64,000 bases of DNA, taken from assembly GCF_023806635.1 (NCBI RefSeq), contig NZ_JAMTDQ010000064.1, positions 28,425 to 92,424 on the forward strand. The letters run 5' to 3'. This DNA is from Accumulibacter sp. (GTDB lineage Bacteria > Pseudomonadota > Gammaproteobacteria > Burkholderiales > Rhodocyclaceae). A program made the position numbers and the translations under genes. The notes under the pieces are model-generated. The model was given only the letters and a program-made list of their open reading frames with translations. It did not search any database and was not told where the DNA came from. This document shows, one piece after another, positions 27,969-40,129 of this stretch. Position 1 is the first letter of the stretch, and every line of letters starts with the position of its first letter.

Positions 27969-29012
27969 ATGAAACTGCCCGTCCATTTCTACAAACCGCT
28001 TGCCATCGGTGCGCCGCAACCCCTGCGTGAACTGCCCGTACGGCCGGAAAGGATGATCCACTTCTTTCCGCCGCACATCGAGAAGATTCGCGCCAAGGCG
28101 CCGGAGACCGCCCGCCAGTGCGACGTCCTGTGCGGCAACCTCGAGGACGCGATCCCGATCGACGCCAAGGAGGCGGCGCGTGCCGGTTTCATCGAACTGT
28201 TGAGCCAGCACGATTTCGGCGACACGGCCATGTGGGTGCGCGTCAATGCACTGAACAGCCCGTGGCTGCTCGACGACCTCGAACAGATCATCCGCCATGT
28301 CGGCAACCGGCTCGATGTCATCATGATCCCCAAGGTCGAGGGACCGTGGGACATCCATTTCGTTGATCAGTACGTCGCGCTGCTGGAAGCGAAGTACTCG
28401 GTGCGCAAGCCGATCCTGCTGCACGCGCTGCTCGAGACCGCGCAGGGGGTGAGCAACGTCGAGGCGATCTGCGGCGCCAGCCCGCGCATGCATGGCCTCA
28501 GCCTCGGTCCGGCCGACCTGGCCGCTTCCCGCGGCATGAAGACGACGCGGGTCGGTGGCGGCCATCCCGGCTACGGCGTCCTCGCCGACCCCGAAGCGGG
28601 TCACGATCAGCGCGCCTTCTTCCAGCAGGACCTCTGGCATTACACGGTCGCGCGCATGGTCGACGCCGCCGTCGCGCATGGTCTGCGCTCGTTCTACGGG
28701 CCGTTTGGCGATCTCAAGGACGAAGCCGCCTGCGAAGCGCAGTTCCGCAATGCCTTCCTGATGGGCTGCTCGGGAGCCTGGTCGCTGGCACCCAACCAGA
28801 TCGCCATCGCCAAGCGCGTTTTCAGCCCCGAGATCAAGGAAGTCCTCTTCGCCAAGCGTATCCTCGAGGCGATGCCTGACGGCAGCGGCGTGGCGACCAT
28901 CGACGGCAAGATGCAGGACGATGCCACCTGGAAGCAGGCGAAGGTCATCGTCGATCTGGCGCGACTGGTCGCCCGCCGCGACCCGGAACTCGCCGCCGCC
29001 TATGGCCTGTAG
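27969..29012 (+). CDS. mcl: Malyl-CoA / beta-methylmalyl-CoA / citramalyl-CoA lyase
   Basis: HpcH/HpaI-family lyase of 347 residues, matching the length of the trifunctional Mcl of Chloroflexus. Mg-binding and substrate residues lie in [17 protein letters not shown] near residues 55-71, and [15 protein letters not shown] near 155. [20 protein letters not shown] (read with MHGLS) gives the GPAD block, and the lid-type C-terminus is present. It cleaves (S)-malyl-CoA to acetyl-CoA and glyoxylate, condenses glyoxylate with propionyl-CoA to beta-methylmalyl-CoA, and splits (S)-citramalyl-CoA to pyruvate and acetyl-CoA. All three substrates are supplied by enzymes encoded in this island. Start ATG with a GGGGAAA upstream region. 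Confidence 0.88.
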   Translation: MKLPVHFYKPLAIGAPQPLRELPVRPERMIHFFPPHIEKIRAKAPETARQCDVLCGNLEDAIPIDAKEAARAGFIELLSQHDFGDTAMWVRVNALNSPWLLDDLEQIIRHVGNRLDVIMIPKVEGPWDIHFVDQYVALLEAKYSVRKPILLHALLETAQGVSNVEAICGASPRMHGLSLGPADLAASRGMKTTRVGGGHPGYGVLADPEAGHDQRAFFQQDLWHYTVARMVDAAVAHGLRSFYGPFGDLKDEAACEAQFRNAFLMGCSGAWSLAPNQIAIAKRVFSPEIKEVLFAKRILEAMPDGSGVATIDGKMQDDATWKQAKVIVDLARLVARRDPELAAAYGL

Positions 29013-29045
29013 CACACCCCATCAACGGCAGAGGGAGGACATGCA

Positions 29046-30104
29046 GTGAGCGCGAAGAACAGACTCGGCAACTTCTTTGAGGACTTCCAGGTTGGCCAGA
29101 AAGTCGCGCACGCGCCGCCGCGGACGATCACCGAAGGCGACGTCGCCCTGTACACGGCGCTGACCGGCTCACGCTTCGCGACCACCTCGGCCGATACCTT
29201 CGCCCACAGCCTCGGTTTCCCGCGCGCGCCGGTCGACGACCTCCTCGCCTTCAACATGGTGTTCGGGCGCACGGTACAGGACATCTCGCTGAACGCCATC
29301 GCCAACCTGGGTTACGCCGCCGGCCGTTTCGGCCACCCGGTCTACCCGGGCGACACACTCAGCGCCGACTCGACGGTGATCGGACTGCGGGAAAACAGCG
29401 ACGGCCGGTCGGGCATCGTCCATGTCAGGTCGTGCGGCGTCAACCAGCGCGGACAGATCGCCCTCGAGTACTGCCGCTGGGTGATGGTACGCAAACGCGA
29501 TCCCCGCTCGCCTCCCCAACCGACCTGCGTTCCCGAACTCCCCGACGAGGTCGATGTCGGCGAGCTGGTCGTTCCGGCGGGAATCCGCCTCAACCAGTAC
29601 GACACTTCGCTGTCCGGCAGCGACGAACTGTGGGAAGACTATGCCGCCGGCGAGCGCATCGATCACGTCGACGGCGTGACCATCGAGGAGAGCGAGCACA
29701 TGCTCGCCACTCGCCTCTACCAGAACGCGTCGCGCGTCCATTTCAACCAGCAGAGCGAGCGCGGCGGACGTTTCGGGCGGCGCGTCGTCTACGGCGGCCA
29801 CATCCTCAGCCTGGCGCGTGCGTTGTCGTTCAACGGGCTGGCCAACGCCTTCACCATCGCCGCCATCAATGGCGGCCGGCATGTCAGTCCGGCCTTCGCC
29901 GGCGACACCATCTATGCGTGGACCGAGGTCATCGAGCCGCTGACGCTGCCCGGGCGCAGCGATGTCGGCGCCCTGCGCCTGCGCACCGTGGCGACCAAGG
30001 ACCTGCCGTGCAGCAACTTTCCGTACAAGACGGCCGACGGCTCCCACGAGGCGGGAGTCCTGCTCGATTTCGACTACACGGTGCTGATTCCCCGGCGCGC
30101 GTAG
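29046..30104 (+). CDS. mch: Mesaconyl-C1-CoA hydratase (beta-methylmalyl-CoA dehydratase)
   Basis: Double-hotdog MaoC protein of 352 residues, the size of the characterised Mch of Rhodobacter and Chloroflexus. It begins GNFFEDFQVGQKVAHAPPRT, then ITEGDVALYTALTGSRFA; the second half has LWEDYAAGERIDHVDGVTIE and the hydratase segment NASRVHFNQQ. It interconverts mesaconyl-C1-CoA and (2R,3S)-beta-methylmalyl-CoA. Start is GTG at 29046 after GAGGGAGGA; the ATG at 29041 is immediately followed by a stop and can be excluded. Last gene of the smt-mct-mcl-mch operon, 33 bp after mcl. Confidence 0.88.
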   Translation: MSAKNRLGNFFEDFQVGQKVAHAPPRTITEGDVALYTALTGSRFATTSADTFAHSLGFPRAPVDDLLAFNMVFGRTVQDISLNAIANLGYAAGRFGHPVYPGDTLSADSTVIGLRENSDGRSGIVHVRSCGVNQRGQIALEYCRWVMVRKRDPRSPPQPTCVPELPDEVDVGELVVPAGIRLNQYDTSLSGSDELWEDYAAGERIDHVDGVTIEESEHMLATRLYQNASRVHFNQQSERGGRFGRRVVYGGHILSLARALSFNGLANAFTIAAINGGRHVSPAFAGDTIYAWTEVIEPLTLPGRSDVGALRLRTVATKDLPCSNFPYKTADGSHEAGVLLDFDYTVLIPRRA

Positions 30105-30202
30105 CGGTGCCGGTGGCGATTGCGGCGCTGCGCACGGCGCGCCGCGCACCGCCGCCTGCATCCCTCTTGCCGAAGGACCCCGATCGCCGGCTGCTGCCGC
30201 GC

Positions 30203-31207
30203 TCAGCGCTCTTCCTGTGGCAGCAGCGGCAACGTCAGGCTGCGGAAACCCTGCTGCTGCCGCGGCAGCTTCTTGCACTCCCTGCCGCCTGCGGACCTGA
30301 CCCCGCCATCATCGCTGAGCAGCTGGACGAGCCGGCCACCGGGGACCGCGAACAGGGCCTCCGGCCGGAGATCCTGCAGATCGACGTCGATCAGCGCCTG
30401 CGGCGCATCGCCTGCGACACCGGACCAGCGGAACAGCCTGAAGCTACCGCTATCGGCCGGTGGACCGGCGACGATCAGGTACGACGAGCCCACCCGTTCG
30501 ATGCTGCGAATGCCCCGCTCGGCAAGATCGAGCTCGATGGCCTGCGCCAGCTCTGCAGCCTGCTCGCCAGCCACCACCGCCGCCGGGTTGAGCAAGGGAA
30601 CGAGCAACGCACGCCGCTGCGGCAACGGGTTGCGCAGCCCGATCAGCAAACGGCCGTCCGGCGTCGCCGCCAGGCCTTCGATGTTGAACCCACCTTCCGC
30701 CTCGGCCGCCAGCCGTGCCGCGTCCCGCAAACGGTACGCCCGCAACTCGGGGGCCTTTTCCATCGCCCGCAACAGACCTGCATGGGGCGTGCCGACGGTT
30801 CGCAGATACGGCGGCCGGCCGTCCGCGGCATCGACGATGTCGGTGGCAAAGAAGCGCCGGCGGCTCTCTTCCTTGCGGCCGGCGCTGCTCCGGCCATGCG
30901 AGCTGATCCAGTAGATCCTGTTGCCGACGCGTGCCGCCGCCTCGATATCCACTTCGTCGCCCGCGGACACGTCGAGGAAGCGCGACAGGTCGAGACCACG
31001 CCCCACCGCAGTCGCCTGTCCACGTCGATAGACCCGCAGGACGGCATCCTCGTCGTTGCCGACGACGAAATGCTCGGCATCGAGGGCGACTGCGGCCGAT
31101 GCATCACAGGGTCCCCGATAGCTGAAACGCTCCGACTGGTCCGCCCGGATTCCCGGACCGACCGCTGTGAGCAGGACGATGAGGACGACTTTCAGCGCTG
31201 CCTTCAT
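30203..31207 (-). CDS. Exported DUF3616-like beta-propeller protein
   Basis: A 334-residue protein resembling the DUF3616 family. The start at 31207 has AGGGAG upstream and opens a signal peptide (MKAALKVVLIVLLTAVGPGI, cleavage near IRADQS); the longer frame to 31261 adds 18 unconserved residues. Repeated segments of the type SAAVALDAEHFVVGNDED and FNIEGLAATPDGRLLIGLR suggest a propeller-like fold. A Cys near residue 32 and one near the end (GRECKKL) could form a disulfide. Function is unknown; it is convergent with mch and divergent from the 2-oxoacid oxidoreductase operon. Confidence 0.72.
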   Translation of the reverse strand: MKAALKVVLIVLLTAVGPGIRADQSERFSYRGPCDASAAVALDAEHFVVGNDEDAVLRVYRRGQATAVGRGLDLSRFLDVSAGDEVDIEAAARVGNRIYWISSHGRSSAGRKEESRRRFFATDIVDAADGRPPYLRTVGTPHAGLLRAMEKAPELRAYRLRDAARLAAEAEGGFNIEGLAATPDGRLLIGLRNPLPQRRALLVPLLNPAAVVAGEQAAELAQAIELDLAERGIRSIERVGSSYLIVAGPPADSGSFRLFRWSGVAGDAPQALIDVDLQDLRPEALFAVPGGRLVQLLSDDGGVRSAGGRECKKLPRQQQGFRSLTLPLLPQEER

Positions 31208-31336
31208 TTGCTGGCTCCCTGGTGACGGCGCGACGGCGAGCTCGCGTACCGGCGACATCATAGCTTGGCGGCCGGTGACGCGGGCAACTGGCAGAGCCTT
31301 CGGCCGCAGCCGGCGCCGATCCGCCCCACATCGTGA

Positions 31337-31350
31337 GGTGAACTTTCACC
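31337..31350. promoter_or_regulatory. Palindromic operator candidate upstream of the por-type operon
   Basis: GGTGAA-CT-TTCACC is a perfect 6-bp dyad with a 2-bp centre. It lies 20 bp upstream of the candidate -35 element of the 2-oxoacid oxidoreductase operon, a position suited to an activator. The sequence does not match a regulator site I know with confidence. Confidence 0.35.
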
Positions 31351-31369
31351 ATACGCCGCGGTATCGTTG

Positions 31370-31398
31370 TTTTCATCGGAGTTGAACTCGGCTATGCT
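31370..31398 (+). promoter_or_regulatory. Sigma-70-type promoter candidate for the por-type operon
   Basis: TTTTCA (31370-31375, four of six matches to the -35 consensus) and TATGCT (31393-31398, four of six to the -10) are separated by exactly 17 bp. Transcription would start near 31405, giving a leader of about 35 nt that contains the GGAGGAAA ribosome-binding site. Confidence 0.4.
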
Positions 31399-31439
31399 GC
31401 GCGGACGTCGAAAGAACGATGTAAAACAATGGAGGAAAT

Positions 31440-32036
31440 ATGTTCCAGGTCCGCATACACGGTCGCGGTGGCCAAGGCGTGGTGACGGCTGCCGAGATGT
31501 TGTCGATTGCTGCTTTTGAAGAAGGCCGCCACGCTCAGGCCTTCCCAAGTTTCGGTTCGGAACGCACCGGAGCCCCCGTCGTCGCCTTCTGCCGCATCGC
31601 CGACAAGGAGATCCGCCTGCGCGAGCCGATCATGGAACCGGACGCACTGATCATCCAGGATCCCACCCTGCTGTACCAGGTCGATGTCTTCAGCGGCCTG
31701 AAGAAGAATGGGTACATCCTGATCAATACCAGCCGCAGCTTCGACGAGCTCGGTCTCGGTGATTATGTCCGCGACTGGCCGCAGGATCGCCTGTGCACGG
31801 TACCGGCCACCGAACTCAGCCGCAAGCATGTCGGCCGGCCGATGCCGAATGTGCCGCTGCTGGCGGGTTTCGCCGCCGCCTCGGGAGTCATCCGCCTGGA
31901 ATCGGTGATCCAGGCGATCAATGCCAAATTCTCCGACAAGGTGGCGAGCAACAACGTCGCTGCCGCCAGCGAGGCTTACCAGTTCGTCATCGATGAGGTC
32001 GCACACGCGCGGCACGGGGAGACTGCACATGCTTAA
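31440..32036 (+). CDS. 2-Oxoacid:acceptor oxidoreductase, gamma subunit (PorG-like)
   Basis: Gamma subunit of a pyruvate/2-oxoacid oxidoreductase, 198 residues. It starts MFQVRIHGRGGQGVVTAAEM, the family hallmark, followed by FPSFGSERTGAPVVAF. The complex oxidatively decarboxylates a 2-oxoacid to acyl-CoA and CO2, or works in reverse as a carboxylase. First gene of a four-gene operon preceded by a strong GGAGGAAA site; it overlaps the alpha-subunit gene by 8 bp. The substrate is most likely pyruvate, given ppdK next to the operon. Confidence 0.88.
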   Translation: MFQVRIHGRGGQGVVTAAEMLSIAAFEEGRHAQAFPSFGSERTGAPVVAFCRIADKEIRLREPIMEPDALIIQDPTLLYQVDVFSGLKKNGYILINTSRSFDELGLGDYVRDWPQDRLCTVPATELSRKHVGRPMPNVPLLAGFAAASGVIRLESVIQAINAKFSDKVASNNVAAASEAYQFVIDEVAHARHGETAHA

Positions 32037-33282
32037 ACAGACCGAGGGTTCACACGCCGTCGCCGAGGCGGTCGCACTCTGTCGGCCGGAGGTGATCTGC
32101 GCCTATCCGATCTCGCCGCAGACGCATATCGTCGAAGGCCTTGGCGAAATGGTCAAGGCGGGTGAGGTTGCCAACTGCGAGTTCATCAACGTCGAGTCCG
32201 AGTTCGCCGCCATGAGCGTCGCCATCGGCTCGTCGGCCACCGGCGCCCGGACGTACACGGCCACCGCCTCGCAGGGCTTGTTGTTCATGGTCGAGGCGGT
32301 ATACAACGCTGCCGGCCTTGGTCTGCCGATCGTCATGACGGTCGCCAACCGCGCCATCGGTGCGCCGATCAACATCTGGAACGACCACTCCGACTCGCTC
32401 TCGCAGCGTGACTGCGGCTGGATCCAGCTGTTTGCCGAAACCAACCAGGAGGCGCTCGACCTGCACATCCAGGCCTTCAAGCTGGCCGAAGAGGTCAGCC
32501 TGCCGGTGATGGTGTGCATGGACGGCTTCATCCTGACGCACGCCTACGAGCGTGTCGACGTACCCACGCAGGAGCAGGTCGACGCCTTCCTGCCGCCGTA
32601 CGAGCCGCGCCAGGTGCTCGATCCGAAGGAACCGGTGTCGATCGGCGCCATGGTCGGTCCGGAAGCCTTTTCCGAGGTCCGTTACCTGGCGCACGCGAAA
32701 CAGATGCAGGCGCTCGAGCGCATCCCGCAACTGGCCGAGCAGTTCAAGGCGGTCTTCGGCCGCGATTCCGGCGGTCTGACCCACAGCTACCTCATCGACG
32801 ATGCGGAGACCGTCGTCGTCGCCATGGGCTCGGTCCTCGGCACGATCAAGGACACCGTCGACGAGATGCGCCGGGAGGGCCAGCGGATCGGCGTCCTCGG
32901 CATCACCTCGTACCGTCCGTTCCCGCTCGACAGCGTCCGTGCGGCGCTGCAGAACGCGCAGCGCGTGGTGGTCCTCGAGAAGAGCCTGGCGGTCGGCATC
33001 GGCGGCATCCTGTCGACCGACGTGCGCATGGCGATGTCCGGCCTGCAGCTGCACGGCCACACCGTCGTCGCCGGACTGGGCGGCCGTGCCATCACCCGCA
33101 AGTCACTGCGCGGGCTCTTCGGCAAGGCGATCCGTGGCGAACTCGGCCACCTCACGTTCCTCGATCTCGACTGGAACGTCGTCAACAAGCAACTCGAACG
33201 CGAGCGCACCAAGCGCCGTTCGGGTCCGGCAGCCGAGAGCATGCTGCGCGACATCGGCGTCGTTGCCGCCCGCATCGGCTGA
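32029..33282 (+). CDS. 2-Oxoacid:acceptor oxidoreductase, alpha subunit (PorA-like)
   Basis: Alpha subunit, 417 residues, holding the pyrimidine-binding part of the thiamine pyrophosphate site. YPISPQTHIVEGLGEMV near residues 22-38, INVESEFAAMSVAIG with its Glu near 53-67, and TATASQGLLFMVEAVYNAAG are classical PorA segments. Start at ATG 32029, overlapping the end of the gamma gene by 8 bp; the frame is open further upstream but there it is a shadow of the gamma gene. Works with the gamma and beta chains encoded on each side. Confidence 0.9.
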   Translation: MLKQTEGSHAVAEAVALCRPEVICAYPISPQTHIVEGLGEMVKAGEVANCEFINVESEFAAMSVAIGSSATGARTYTATASQGLLFMVEAVYNAAGLGLPIVMTVANRAIGAPINIWNDHSDSLSQRDCGWIQLFAETNQEALDLHIQAFKLAEEVSLPVMVCMDGFILTHAYERVDVPTQEQVDAFLPPYEPRQVLDPKEPVSIGAMVGPEAFSEVRYLAHAKQMQALERIPQLAEQFKAVFGRDSGGLTHSYLIDDAETVVVAMGSVLGTIKDTVDEMRREGQRIGVLGITSYRPFPLDSVRAALQNAQRVVVLEKSLAVGIGGILSTDVRMAMSGLQLHGHTVVAGLGGRAITRKSLRGLFGKAIRGELGHLTFLDLDWNVVNKQLERERTKRRSGPAAESMLRDIGVVAARIG

Positions 33283-33293
33283 GGAGAACGACC

Positions 33294-34307
33294 ATGAGCT
33301 TCCAACCCGTTCATTTCTACCAGACCGGAACCTTCACCGTCGGCAACCGCCTGCTCTCCGCCGAGGAGCGCAGCGTCCAGGCCAACGTCGAACGGACCAA
33401 TTCGCTGAACTCGGGACACCGCGCCTGCCAGGGCTGCGGCGAGGCGCTTGGCGCCCGCTACGCGATCGACGCGGCGATGAATGCCGCCCGCGGGCGCCTG
33501 ATCGCCGCCAACGCCACCGGCTGCCTCGAAGTCTTCTCGACTCCTTACCCGGAGACGTCGTGGCAAATCCCGTGGATTCACTCGCTGTTCGGCAACACGG
33601 CCGCGATCGGTACCGGCATCGCCGCGGCGATCAAGGTCAAGCGACAGAAGGGCCAGATGGATGACGTCCGCGTCGTCGCCCAGGGCGGTGACGGCGGCAC
33701 CACCGACATCGGCTTCGGCTGTCTGTCCGGCATGTTCGAGCGCAACGATGACGTGCTCTACATCTGCTACGACAACGGCGGCTACATGAACACCGGCGTC
33801 CAGCGCAGTTCGGCGACGCCGCCGGCGGCACGTACGGCGACCACCATGCCGGTCGGTCCGGAACCGGGCAATGTCTTCGGCCAGGGCAAGTTCGTGCCGG
33901 CGATCGCCATGGCGCACGAGATCCCCTACGTCGCGACGGCTACCGTCGCCGACCTGCGCGACCTCGAGTACAAGGTCACCAAGGCGATGGGTCTGCGTGG
34001 CGCGCGCTACATCCACATCCTCGTACCCTGCCCGCTCGGCTGGGGCGCGGCCTCGCAGGACACCATCAAGCTGGCGCGGCTGGCGAAGGAAACCGGCATC
34101 TTCCCGGTCTTCGAGGCCGAACATGGCGAGGTCACCGGCGTCCTCAAGATCCGCCGGCCACAACCCGTCGAGGAGTATCTGAAGTTGCAGAAACGCTATG
34201 CCCACCTCTTCGGCAAGAAGCCGGCAGTGGAGACGATCGCCCGCCTGCAGGCGGCGGCAGACAAGAACATTCGCAAGTACGGACTGCTCGACCAGGAGGC
34301 GAACTGA
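33294..34307 (+). CDS. 2-Oxoacid:acceptor oxidoreductase, beta subunit (PorB-like)
   Basis: Beta subunit, 337 residues, binding the diphosphate of TPP. HRACQGCGEALGARY near residues 42-56 supplies Cys ligands to an Fe-S cluster or the TPP pocket, and GGDGGTTDIGFGCLSGM near 129-145 is the GDG motif, followed by the DNGGYMNTG segment. Start at ATG 33294 after GAGGAG. The C-terminus overlaps the start of the next gene by one base (TGATG), indicating translational coupling. PorB proteins from pyruvate enzymes show this CxxC pattern, which supports pyruvate as substrate. Confidence 0.9.
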   Translation: MSFQPVHFYQTGTFTVGNRLLSAEERSVQANVERTNSLNSGHRACQGCGEALGARYAIDAAMNAARGRLIAANATGCLEVFSTPYPETSWQIPWIHSLFGNTAAIGTGIAAAIKVKRQKGQMDDVRVVAQGGDGGTTDIGFGCLSGMFERNDDVLYICYDNGGYMNTGVQRSSATPPAARTATTMPVGPEPGNVFGQGKFVPAIAMAHEIPYVATATVADLRDLEYKVTKAMGLRGARYIHILVPCPLGWGAASQDTIKLARLAKETGIFPVFEAEHGEVTGVLKIRRPQPVEEYLKLQKRYAHLFGKKPAVETIARLQAAADKNIRKYGLLDQEAN

Positions 34308-35929
34308 TGGACAAACCCTTTGCGATCACCCTCGATCCCGGCTCATCGCTGGCCAACCGCACCGGCTCCTGGCGCACCTCGAGGCCGGTCTATCTCGACC
34401 GGCTGCCGCCGTGCAACAAGCAGTGCCCGGCCGGCGAGGACATCCAGGGCTGGCTGTTCCACGCCGAATCGGGCGATTACGAGAGCGCCTGGCGGCACCT
34501 GACGAAGGACAACCCGTTCCCGGCGATCATGGGACGGGTCTGCTACCACACCTGCGAGGGCGCCTGCAACCGCGGCCAGCTCGATGCGCCGGTGGGCATC
34601 AATTCGGTCGAGCGCTTCCTCGGCGACGAGGCGCTCAAGCGCGGCTGGAAGCTGACGCCGCCGACCAGCGAGTCGGGCAAGCACGTCCTGATCGTCGGCG
34701 CCGGCCCATCGGGAATGTCGGCTGCCTACCACCTGCGCCGCCTCGGCCACCGGGTCACCGTCCAGGAAGCCGGGCCGCTGCTCGGCGGCATGATGCGCTT
34801 CGGCATTCCCAAGTACCGCCTGCCGCGCGAGGTGCTGGAAGCCGAGATGCAGCGGGTCGTCGACCTCGGTGTCACCGTGAAGCTCGGCAGCAAGGTCGAG
34901 AACATCCTCGCGACGATGCAGGATGGGGGCTTCGACGCTGCCTTCCTCGCGGTCGGCGCCCACATCGGCAAGCGGGCGATGATTCCCGCCGGTGACGCGG
35001 CGAAGATCATCGATGCCATCTCGTTGCTGCGCAGCATGGAGGGCGAGGAGAAGCCGCTGCTCGGCCGCCGCGTCGTCGTCTATGGTGGCGGCAACACGGC
35101 CATCGACGTCGCCCGCACCGCCAAGCGCATGGGAGCCGAGCCACTGATCGTCTACCGCCGCACGCGTGAGAAGATGCCGGCGCACGACTTCGAAGTCGAA
35201 GAGGCTCTGCAGGAAGGCATCATGGTCAAGTGGCTGTCGACGATCAAGCAGGCGCACGAATCCTCGCTGACGATCGAGAAGATGGCGCTCGACAGCAAGG
35301 GCTTCCCGCAACCGACGGGCGAGTACGAAACCATCGAGGCCGACTCGCTGGTGCTGGCGCTGGGCCAGGATGTCGATCTCGGCCTGCTCGAGGGCGTGCC
35401 CGGGCTCGAGGTCAGCGACGGTGTCGTGCAGGTCAACGCCAACATGATGACCGGTCATGCCGGAATCTTCGCTGGAGGCGACATGGTGCCGGCCGAGCGC
35501 AACGTCACGGTCGCCATCGGTCACGGCAAGAAGGCGGCGCGCAACATCGATGCCTGGCTGCGCGGCGAGGAGTATGTGGCGCCGCCCAAGCATGAGGTGG
35601 CGAGCTTCGAGAACCTCAACACCTGGTATTACGCCGATGCACCGAAGACGGTGCGACCGATGCTCGACATCATCCGCCGCCAGTCGACCTTCGAGGAGGT
35701 GCAGGGCGGGCTGGACGAGAACAACGCCCTGTTCGAGGCGCGCCGCTGCCTGTCCTGCGGCAACTGCTTCGAATGCGACAACTGCTACGGCGTCTGCCCC
35801 GACAACGCGGTGATCAAGCTCGGCCCCGGCAAGCGCTTCGAGTTCAACTACGACTACTGCAAGGGCTGCGGCATGTGCGTTGCCGAATGCCCGTGTGGCG
35901 CGATCAAGATGGAGGCGGAAGAGATATAG
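34307..35929 (+). CDS. GltD-like FAD/NAD(P) oxidoreductase fused to a 2[4Fe-4S] ferredoxin domain (electron-transfer subunit)
   Basis: A 540-residue electron-transfer chain. The N-terminus has Fe-S ligands (LPPCNKQCPAGEDIQGW and GRVCYHTCEGACNRG near residues 34-90). An FAD motif follows (VLIVGAGPSGMSAAYHLRR near 126-144), then a second dinucleotide motif (VVVYGGGNTAIDVARTAKRM near 259-278) and the closing FAD block IFAGGDMVP. The C-terminus has a bacterial ferredoxin fold with CLSCGNCFECDNCYGVCP and CKGCGMCVAECP. It replaces the small delta ferredoxin of ordinary Por and would pass electrons to NAD(P). Fourth gene of the operon. Which pyridine nucleotide is used cannot be told from sequence. 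Confidence 0.86.
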   Translation: MDKPFAITLDPGSSLANRTGSWRTSRPVYLDRLPPCNKQCPAGEDIQGWLFHAESGDYESAWRHLTKDNPFPAIMGRVCYHTCEGACNRGQLDAPVGINSVERFLGDEALKRGWKLTPPTSESGKHVLIVGAGPSGMSAAYHLRRLGHRVTVQEAGPLLGGMMRFGIPKYRLPREVLEAEMQRVVDLGVTVKLGSKVENILATMQDGGFDAAFLAVGAHIGKRAMIPAGDAAKIIDAISLLRSMEGEEKPLLGRRVVVYGGGNTAIDVARTAKRMGAEPLIVYRRTREKMPAHDFEVEEALQEGIMVKWLSTIKQAHESSLTIEKMALDSKGFPQPTGEYETIEADSLVLALGQDVDLGLLEGVPGLEVSDGVVQVNANMMTGHAGIFAGGDMVPAERNVTVAIGHGKKAARNIDAWLRGEEYVAPPKHEVASFENLNTWYYADAPKTVRPMLDIIRRQSTFEEVQGGLDENNALFEARRCLSCGNCFECDNCYGVCPDNAVIKLGPGKRFEFNYDYCKGCGMCVAECPCGAIKMEAEEI

Positions 35930-35954
35930 TATCGTCAACCTTTCCCCGGTTTTC

Positions 35955-35986
35955 GCGCCGCTGAACGGCAGCATCGGCAGCGGCGC
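35955..35986. terminator. Hairpin after the por-type operon
   Basis: The perfect 9-bp arms GCGCCGCTG (35955-35963) and CAGCGGCGC (35978-35986) flank a 14-nt loop, about 25 nt after the operon's last stop. There is no T-run, so termination by this hairpin alone is doubtful; it sits between the operon and ppdK. Confidence 0.35.
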
Positions 35987-36092
35987 CGCCACACCGTGAT
36001 CCGGCACAGGCGCCCGGGTCACCGACTCTCGGGGCACTGCGAACGTGCCGTTCGAAGTGCCCTTTCATTCTCTCCTCATGAGTGGGGTTTTT

Positions 36093-40077
<3,985 letters not shown>

Positions 40078-40086
40078 TGGTACAAT
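40078..40086 (+). promoter_or_regulatory. Extended -10 promoter candidate for yajC-secD-secF
   Basis: TGgTACAAT immediately after the tgt stop is an extended -10 element with five of six matches in the hexamer. It would give a leader of about 37 nt before yajC, allowing the sec genes to be transcribed independently of tgt. Confidence 0.45.
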
Positions 40087-40129
40087 CGCCGGCTCGATTC
40101 CAACGCCACTGTTTTCTCAGGAGAATGAT

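Noticed and set aside
23910-29015. Uninterrupted 1701-codon reading frame on the minus strand
   Set aside because: It lies exactly antisense to the CoA-transferase, mct and mcl genes, which have clear family motifs, good ribosome-binding sites and normal lengths. The antisense product is low in complexity and rich in Arg, His, Asp and Gln, as expected from a GC-rich codon shadow.
36040-36070. tRNA-like T-arm pattern GTTCGAA
   Set aside because: No matching acceptor, D or anticodon stems could be built around it.
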